A stretch of DNA of 64,000 bases, taken from contig JAERTE010000129.1 in the NCBI GenBank assembly GCA_016845145.1, forward strand, positions 1 through 64,000, in the 5' to 3' direction. The notes under the pieces are model-generated. The model was not told the DNA's origin. It worked only from the letters and a program-made list of their open reading frames with translations, and did no database searches. Positions 58,130 to 64,000 of the stretch are shown here, one piece after another. Numbering within the stretch: the first letter of the stretch is position 1; each line of letters begins with the position of its first letter. The translations under genes were made by a program, and so were the position numbers. This stretch comes from Rhodospirillaceae bacterium. Its GTDB lineage: Bacteria; Pseudomonadota; Alphaproteobacteria; Rhodospirillales; Casp-alpha2.

Positions 58130-59554
58130 CTACGATGAGTAGTACATCTGCCACTCGACCGGATGCGGGGTATGTTCGAAGTTGTAAACCTCTTCCCACT
58201 TCAAGTCCATATAACCATCGATTGCATCGTCGGTAAAGACATCGCCTTTCTTAAGAAATTCGCGATCCGCATCGAGAGCTTCGAGCGCCTGGCGAAGGGA
58301 GCCGCAAACCGTCGGGATTTCGGCCAATTCCGCCGGCGGCAGGTCGTAGAGATCCTTGTCCATGGCATCACCCGGGTGGATCTTGTTCTGAATACCGTCA
58401 ATACCGGCCATCAGCATGGCGGAGAATGCCAGGTAGGGATTGGCAACGGCGTCGGGGAAGCGAACCTCGACACGTTTGCCGTTGGGCGACGACGCGAACG
58501 GGATGCGGCAACTGGCGGAACGGTTACGCGCCGAATAGGCCAACAGCACCGGTGCCTCGAAGCCCGGGATCAACCGCTTGTAGCTGTTGGTCGCCGGGTT
58601 GGTGAAGGCATTGAGCGCACGTGCGTGCTTGATTATGCCGCCAATGTAGTAGAGCGCCGTTTCCGACAAATCCGCGTAGCCCGAGCCCGCGAACAGCGGC
58701 TTGCCGTCCTTCCAGATGGACTGGTGACAGTGCATGCCCGAGCCGTTGTCACCGGCCACCGGTTTCGGCATGAAGGTCGCCGTCTTGCCGTAAGTATGCG
58801 CCACCATATGAACCACGTACTTGTAGATCTGCTGATTGTCGGCGTTGTCGACCAACGTCGAGAAGGTCATGCCCAGTTCGTGCTGTGAGGGCGCCACTTC
58901 GTGGTGATGCTTGTCCATGTTGAGGCCCATTTCCTGGGCAACCGTGACCATCTCGGCACGCAGGTCGTGGCTGGCATCCACCGGCGGCACCGGGAAATAA
59001 CCGCCCTTAACGCCCGGACGATGTCCGATGTTGCCGCCTTCGGGCAGGATTTCGCCCGACACGTAGGGACCTTCTTCGGATGAGAACTCGAAAAAGCAGT
59101 TGTTCATCTGCACGTCAAAACGCACATCGTCGAACACGAAGAACTCGGCCTCGGAACCGAAATAGGCGGTATCGCCGATGCCCGTCGACTGCAGGTAAAC
59201 TTCGGCTTTCTTGGCGATGGAGCGGGGGTCGCGGTTGTAGGTCTGACCCGTGGTCGGCTCCATGATGTCGCAGTTCATGATCATCATGGGCTGCGCGGCG
59301 AAGGGGTCCATGACAGCAGATCCGGCATCGGGGATCAGCGCCATATCCGACTCATTGATCGCTTTCCAGCCGGCAATCGACGAGCCGTCGAACATAATGC
59401 CGTCAGCAAACGCGTCTTCGTTGATGAATTCGGCACACATGGTGAGATGCTGCCATTTGCCGCGTGGATCGGTAAAACGGAGATCCACGAAGGGGATATC
59501 CTCATCCTTCAAAAGCTGTAGAACGTCAGCGGATGTTTTGCAGTTGAGAGACAT
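58130..59554 (-). CDS. glnA: Glutamine synthetase, type I
   Basis: 474 residues, GSI-beta. Motifs: [17 protein letters not shown], the metal and ATP residues in [44 protein letters not shown] and [19 protein letters not shown]. The adenylylation loop near residue 400 carries the tyrosine in [10 protein letters not shown], so activity is expected to be switched by GlnE. It is downstream of glnB in the usual glnB-glnA operon and makes glutamine from glutamate and ammonium. Confidence 0.98.
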   Translation of the reverse strand: MSLNCKTSADVLQLLKDEDIPFVDLRFTDPRGKWQHLTMCAEFINEDAFADGIMFDGSSIAGWKAINESDMALIPDAGSAVMDPFAAQPMMIMNCDIMEPTTGQTYNRDPRSIAKKAEVYLQSTGIGDTAYFGSEAEFFVFDDVRFDVQMNNCFFEFSSEEGPYVSGEILPEGGNIGHRPGVKGGYFPVPPVDASHDLRAEMVTVAQEMGLNMDKHHHEVAPSQHELGMTFSTLVDNADNQQIYKYVVHMVAHTYGKTATFMPKPVAGDNGSGMHCHQSIWKDGKPLFAGSGYADLSETALYYIGGIIKHARALNAFTNPATNSYKRLIPGFEAPVLLAYSARNRSASCRIPFASSPNGKRVEVRFPDAVANPYLAFSAMLMAGIDGIQNKIHPGDAMDKDLYDLPPAELAEIPTVCGSLRQALEALDADREFLKKGDVFTDDAIDGYMDLKWEEVYNFEHTPHPVEWQMYYSS

Positions 59555-59623
59555 ATTCGGTATTCCTTTTTTTCCTCAGGTCATTCATTCGATCACTCGG
59601 TGATCGTGGATAAATTTACAAAC

Positions 59624-60121
<498 letters not shown>

Positions 60122-60233
60122 CTATTCCATGAAATTAGAGACTTACATGGCTTACTTGAATCGGAAAAGAACCCGAATGCATCGCCCAAGTGATTAAAAC
60201 TTATGCAATTGTTTATTTCATCATCACTTCGCC

Positions 60234-61406
60234 TCAGTCACTCGCTAAACAAGTGCGGATCAAATCGATGGCGCGCTCTATATTTTCTGTCGAGTTCGCG
60301 TACGAAAACCGGAGATATCCTTCACCTTGCGCACCGAAGCTGGTGCCGGCAATCGTAGCGACGCCAGCCTCGTTCAAAAGCTTATCTTGCATCTCGCGAG
60401 CCGAGTAGCCGGTGCCCTCGATATTGGGAAACGCGTAAAACGCCCCGCCGGGCTCCGTGCACCGGAAACCGGGGATTTGATTGAGAGCGCGAACAATCAC
60501 CCGGCGGCGTTCATCGAAAGCGGCGACCATGGTGCCGACAGCGTCCTGCGGGCCTTCCAGTGCGGCAATGCCGGCGAACTGCGCTGACGCATTGACGCAA
60601 CTGTGGCAATTGATCGAGAGCCGCGTCGCCGGTTCAATCAAATCCGCTGGCCACACGCCATACCCCATGCGCCAGCCGGTCATGGCATAGGTTTTCGACC
60701 AGCCGTCGAGCAAAATCAGGCGGTCGCGCAGGCTTTCATACCCCAGCAAACTGACATGCTCGCGCCCGTCATAGAGCATGCGGCCGTATATCTCGTCCGA
60801 CATCACCACAACATCCGGGTGTGCTTCGAGGCCGGCAACCAGCTTGTCCATCTCTTCTCTGGGCACCGTGCCGCCCGTGGGGTTGGCCGGGCTGTTAATA
60901 ATCATCAATCTGGTTTTCGGCGTGATCAGGGCCAACACTTCCTCGGCACTGAAAGAAAATCCGTTTTCCTCGTGCAGCGCCATGGGGACGGGCGTCGCGC
61001 CGGAGAAATTGATCACCGATTCGTAAATCGGGAAACCCGGATTGGGGTAGATGATTTCCGCTCCCGGCTCACCGAACATCAAGATTGCGAAAAACATCGT
61101 CACCTTGCCGCCCGGTACGATCATCACATGTCCCGGATCGATCTCAACACCCCGGTATTTGGCGATATCTGCCGCCACCGCTTCGCGGAGTTCCGGGATG
61201 CCGTTTGCTGGCGTATAGCCATGGTGACCGTCTTTTAAGGCCTTGGCCGCGGCATCGACGATATGGTCGGGCGTTTTGAAATCGGGCTGGCCAATACCTA
61301 AGTTGATGATGTCTTTTCCCCCAGCCGCCAAGGCATTGGCACGCGCCAAGACCTCAAAGGCCGATTCCGTTCCCAGCCTCGACATCGCCGCCGTCATTGT
61401 TGCCAT
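60234..61406 (-). CDS. Class I pyridoxal-phosphate aminotransferase (aspartate-aminotransferase-like)
   Basis: 390 residues. Motifs: INLGIGQPDFKTPDHIVDAA, YTPANGIPELREAVA, NSPANPTGGTVP, SDEIYGRMLYDG, the PLP lysine in DGWSKTYAMTGWRMGY, and RFSYANSTENIERA with the carboxylate-binding Arg. It belongs to the I-gamma branch. The amino donor is likely glutamate or aspartate; the keto acid is not certain. It is divergent from a second aminotransferase. Confidence 0.9.
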   Translation of the reverse strand: MATMTAAMSRLGTESAFEVLARANALAAGGKDIINLGIGQPDFKTPDHIVDAAAKALKDGHHGYTPANGIPELREAVAADIAKYRGVEIDPGHVMIVPGGKVTMFFAILMFGEPGAEIIYPNPGFPIYESVINFSGATPVPMALHEENGFSFSAEEVLALITPKTRLMIINSPANPTGGTVPREEMDKLVAGLEAHPDVVVMSDEIYGRMLYDGREHVSLLGYESLRDRLILLDGWSKTYAMTGWRMGYGVWPADLIEPATRLSINCHSCVNASAQFAGIAALEGPQDAVGTMVAAFDERRRVIVRALNQIPGFRCTEPGGAFYAFPNIEGTGYSAREMQDKLLNEAGVATIAGTSFGAQGEGYLRFSYANSTENIERAIDLIRTCLASD

Positions 61407-61474
61407 TCGTCTCGTTCCTTTTGAAAGTTGCCCCCGATTTGCGTTATGGGGACTGTATGGTACACAGCCTAATC

Positions 61475-62644
61475 ATGAAACCCGCGAATTCCATCCTATC
61501 GGGCTACGGCGTTACGGTTTTTGAGACCATGTCACGCTTGGCCATTGAAACCGGCGCCATCAACCTGGGCCAAGGCTTCCCGGACGAAGACGGGCCTGAA
61601 GAATTGCGCCGTCTGGCCGCCGAAGCCGCCATTGCCGGTCCCAACCAATATCCGCCGATGCTCGGCATCCCGGAACTGCGCCAGGCCGTCGCCGCCCATA
61701 ACAAACGCTTCTACGACCTCGACGTCGATTGGCAGACAGAGATCATGGTTACGTCCGGCGCCACCGAAGCGCTGGCGGACTGCATGCTGGCCCTGATTGA
61801 ACCCGGCGACGAAGTCGTGATGATTGAGCCGTTGTACGATTGCTATCTCCCCATGGTGCGCCGCGCCGGCGGCGTGCCGAAACTGGTCCGCATCGAGCCG
61901 CCCAACTGGGCGTTGCCACGCGATGCGTTGGCAGAGGCTTTCTCCGACAAAACCAAACTCATTCTCCTCAATTCGCCGCACAATCCGGCGGCCAAAGTGT
62001 TCGACGGTGACGAATTGCAATTCATCGCGGATTTGGTGCAAAAACATGACGCCTATGCCGTTTGCGACGAGGTTTACGAACATCTGGTGTTCGACGGCCA
62101 GCCGCACGTCCCACTGATGACACTCGACGGCATGCGCGAGCGCTGCGTGCGCATCGGCTCGGCTGGCAAGACGTTTTCCATGACATCGTGGAAAGTCGGT
62201 TACATGACCGCGCCGGCGCATCTATTGGGCGCCATCTCGAAAGCCCACCAGTTCGTCACCTTCACCACGCCCAGTTGCCTGCAGCGCGCTGTCGCCGCCG
62301 GGCTTGAACACGAAGACAGCTACTTCGCCGGGCTTTGCGCCTCGCAACAATCGAAGCGCGACCGTATCAGTGAAGCACTTGAAAGTGCCGGGTTCGAGAC
62401 CCTGAAGACGGAAGGCACCTACTTCCTGTCCGTCGACATCCGCTCCGTCGGGTTTGAGGGCGACGACGTGGCGTTTTGCGAGCACATTATCCGCGAAGCC
62501 GGCGTTGCCGCGATCCCGATGAGCGCTTTTTATCAGGACGGCGGCGTTAGGCACTTCGCCCGCTTTTGCTTTTGCAAGAGAGACGATGTCCTCGATGCCG
62601 CGACGGAGAAACTGGGACAACATTTCAGCGCGCAAGCCGCGTAA
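61475..62644 (+). CDS. Class I aminotransferase (YbdL/kynurenine-aminotransferase-like)
   Basis: 389 residues from ATG 61475; an earlier in-frame TTG would overlap the divergent gene. Motifs: INLGQGFPDEDGPEELRRLA, YPPMLGIPELRQAV, SGATEALADCMLALIEPGDEV, NSPHNPAAKVFD, CDEVYEHLVFDG, the PLP lysine in GSAGKTFSMTSWKVGY and RFCFCKRDDVLDAA. It resembles methionine/kynurenine aminotransferases. It is followed after 31 bases by the ThDP enzyme gene and may be co-transcribed with it. Confidence 0.9.
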   Translation: MKPANSILSGYGVTVFETMSRLAIETGAINLGQGFPDEDGPEELRRLAAEAAIAGPNQYPPMLGIPELRQAVAAHNKRFYDLDVDWQTEIMVTSGATEALADCMLALIEPGDEVVMIEPLYDCYLPMVRRAGGVPKLVRIEPPNWALPRDALAEAFSDKTKLILLNSPHNPAAKVFDGDELQFIADLVQKHDAYAVCDEVYEHLVFDGQPHVPLMTLDGMRERCVRIGSAGKTFSMTSWKVGYMTAPAHLLGAISKAHQFVTFTTPSCLQRAVAAGLEHEDSYFAGLCASQQSKRDRISEALESAGFETLKTEGTYFLSVDIRSVGFEGDDVAFCEHIIREAGVAAIPMSAFYQDGGVRHFARFCFCKRDDVLDAATEKLGQHFSAQAA

Positions 62645-62675
62645 TTCATCACAGCAGAGCAGGGGAGAGAGCGCC

Positions 62676-64000
62676 ATGAACGGTGCGGAAAGTCTTGTCA
62701 AAACACTGGCCTTGAACGGCATCGAAGTCTGTTTCACCAATCCCGGCACGTCGGAGATGCATTTCATGGCGGCACTCGACCGTACCAATGCGCTCCGCTG
62801 TGTGCTCGGCCTGCAAGAAAACATCGTCACCGGCGCCGCCGACGGCTATGCGCGAATGGCGGAGAAACCAGCGGCCACGCTGCTGCACTTAGGCCCGGGG
62901 CTGGGCAACGGCTTGGCCAATCTGCACAACGCCAACAAAGCCGGTACCGGCATCGTCAATATCGTCGGTGACCACGCCACCTATCACATCGAATTCGACG
63001 CGCCGCTGACCGCCGACGTGGAGGGCATCGCGGCACCCGTCTCCAACTGGGTCAAAACGTCACCCACGGCCGACGGCGTGGCGGCGGACGGCGCCGAATC
63101 GGTGCGCCAGGCCATGACCCACCCAGGCCGCATTGCAACATTGATCCTGCCTGCCAATACCGCCTGGGGCGACGGCGCGGAACCAGTCAAAGCTGCTACG
63201 CCCAACAGCCCTACGGGCCCAAGCGAAGCCGCCGTCGAAGCCGCTGCCAAAGCGCTGTCATCGGGTGAGCCCGCGGCGCTGTATCTAAAGGGCAACGTGT
63301 TGCGCGAACCGGGCCTGACACTGGCCGGCAAGATCGCCGCCAAGACCGGTGCGCGATTGCTGGCCCCGACATCCAACGCACGCATCGACCGAGGCGCGGG
63401 GCGCGTGCCCGTGGAGCGCGTGCCTTACGTGGTGGCGCAAGCCATGGACCGCCTGGCGCCCTTAAAACATCTGGTCGGCATCGGCGACAAAGAGCCTGTC
63501 GCGTTCTTCGCCTACCCCGACAAGCCAAGCCGCGTATTGCCCGATTCTTGCGCGCCGCAATTGCTGTGTGGCGAAGACGAAGACGGCGTGCGGGCATTGG
63601 AGATGCTGTGCGACGCGCTTGATGCCCACAACGCCGTGCCTGAACTGGCGGAAGGCCGCGCGAATGAAGGCCTGCCGGACGGAGCGCTGGACCAAGACAA
63701 AATCGCCGCCGCGTTTTCAAGCCTGCTGCCTGAAGGTGCCATCGTCATTGATGAAAGCATTTCGTCGGGCCGCCAGCTCAATTGGCAGACGGCTGGCGCC
63801 GCGCCGCACAGCTGGCTCAGCCTGTGTGGCGGCTCCATCGGCGCGGGGCTGCCGCTGGCCACGGGCGCGGGCATCGCGTGCCCAGACCGCCCGATCGTGG
63901 CGCTGGAGGGTGATGGCTCCGCCATGTACACGATCCAGGCGCTCTGGACCCAGGCACGTGAAAACCTGAACGTCACCACGGTGATTTACGCCAACCGCAG
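62676..64000 (+). CDS. Thiamine-diphosphate enzyme, acetolactate-synthase-like, truncated by window end
   Basis: Open from ATG 62676 (AGGGGAGAG nine bases upstream) to the window edge, so at least 441 codons. Motifs: CFTNPGTSEMHFMAAL, catalytic Glu in VLGLQENIVTGAADGYARM, LLHLGPGLGNGLANLHNA, and the ThDP/Mg site beginning ALEGDGSAMYTIQALWTQARE. This is the ilvB-like/benzoylformate-decarboxylase-like group of putative 'acetolactate synthase large subunit' homologues that are not true IlvB. It probably decarboxylates a 2-keto acid; pairing with the upstream aminotransferase would supply that acid (inference). Confidence 0.88.
   Translation, partial: MNGAESLVKTLALNGIEVCFTNPGTSEMHFMAALDRTNALRCVLGLQENIVTGAADGYARMAEKPAATLLHLGPGLGNGLANLHNANKAGTGIVNIVGDHATYHIEFDAPLTADVEGIAAPVSNWVKTSPTADGVAADGAESVRQAMTHPGRIATLILPANTAWGDGAEPVKAATPNSPTGPSEAAVEAAAKALSSGEPAALYLKGNVLREPGLTLAGKIAAKTGARLLAPTSNARIDRGAGRVPVERVPYVVAQAMDRLAPLKHLVGIGDKEPVAFFAYPDKPSRVLPDSCAPQLLCGEDEDGVRALEMLCDALDAHNAVPELAEGRANEGLPDGALDQDKIAAAFSSLLPEGAIVIDESISSGRQLNWQTAGAAPHSWLSLCGGSIGAGLPLATGAGIACPDRPIVALEGDGSAMYTIQALWTQARENLNVTTVIYANR

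Overview
The window looks like chromosomal DNA of an alphaproteobacterium, probably Rhodospirillales-like. The pointers are a perfect alphaproteobacterial LexA box (GAAC-N7-GAAC), the adjacent rplM-rpsI and short-type argC genes, glnB-glnA, and a tRNA-Glu remnant of alphaproteobacterial type. Genes are densely packed with many 1-4 bp stop/start overlaps. No CRISPR array, rRNA or intact tRNA was seen.

Bases 1 to about 30,550 hold one coherent exopolysaccharide/exosortase locus. It encodes: a LuxO/SypG-type sigma-54 activator; glmU, glmM and glmS for UDP-GlcNAc; a kinase-receiver-phosphatase protein with the domain order of Vibrio SypE, plus two STAS proteins (SypA-like partner switching); a six-SLBB export protein, a Wzz-like chain-length protein and a CpsD-like ATPase; a GT2 fused to a sugar-phosphate transferase; three GT-B glycosyltransferases; a Wzy/ligase-type polymerase; an epimerase; an exosortase (Cys178/Arg224/His239) with a companion protein; a single DUF4114 surface protein with a PGP-type C-terminal sorting signal; and a sensory operon (receiver, PhnD-like binding protein, hybrid kinase with Hpt).

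By eye, all eight transcription units in this locus except the activator gene itself start with a GG-N10-GC sigma-54 promoter. Six of the regulatory regions carry a shared dyad, TTYKCA-N3-TGCRAN, which matches the Vibrio fischeri SypG enhancer as I recall it, and several have IHF sites between dyad and promoter. The cluster therefore reads as a self-contained sigma-54/IHF regulon that coordinates precursor supply, polymer assembly, export, partner switching and exosortase anchoring of one surface protein. I consider this the main discovery candidate.

At 30.7-32.1 kb a tyrosine integrase is followed by the 3' half of tRNA-Glu, from anticodon loop to CCA, and its terminator. The geometry places an integrated element to the left, so the whole polysaccharide locus may be island cargo.

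From 32.4 kb on the content is core metabolism and housekeeping: an acyl-CoA dehydrogenase / CoA-transferase / flavoprotein operon with a divergent LysR regulator; small hypothetical proteins; a DHH phosphoesterase; a long repeat-rich protein; an MFS transporter; a cyclic-nucleotide-type K+ channel; MetY; a crotonase; rplM-rpsI; argC; cytochrome b561; parE; glnB-glnA; two divergent aminotransferases; and a truncated ThDP enzyme. At 57.3-57.5 kb an unannotated 27-residue membrane peptide lies 48 bp downstream of a perfect LexA box, recalling the SOS division inhibitor SidA.
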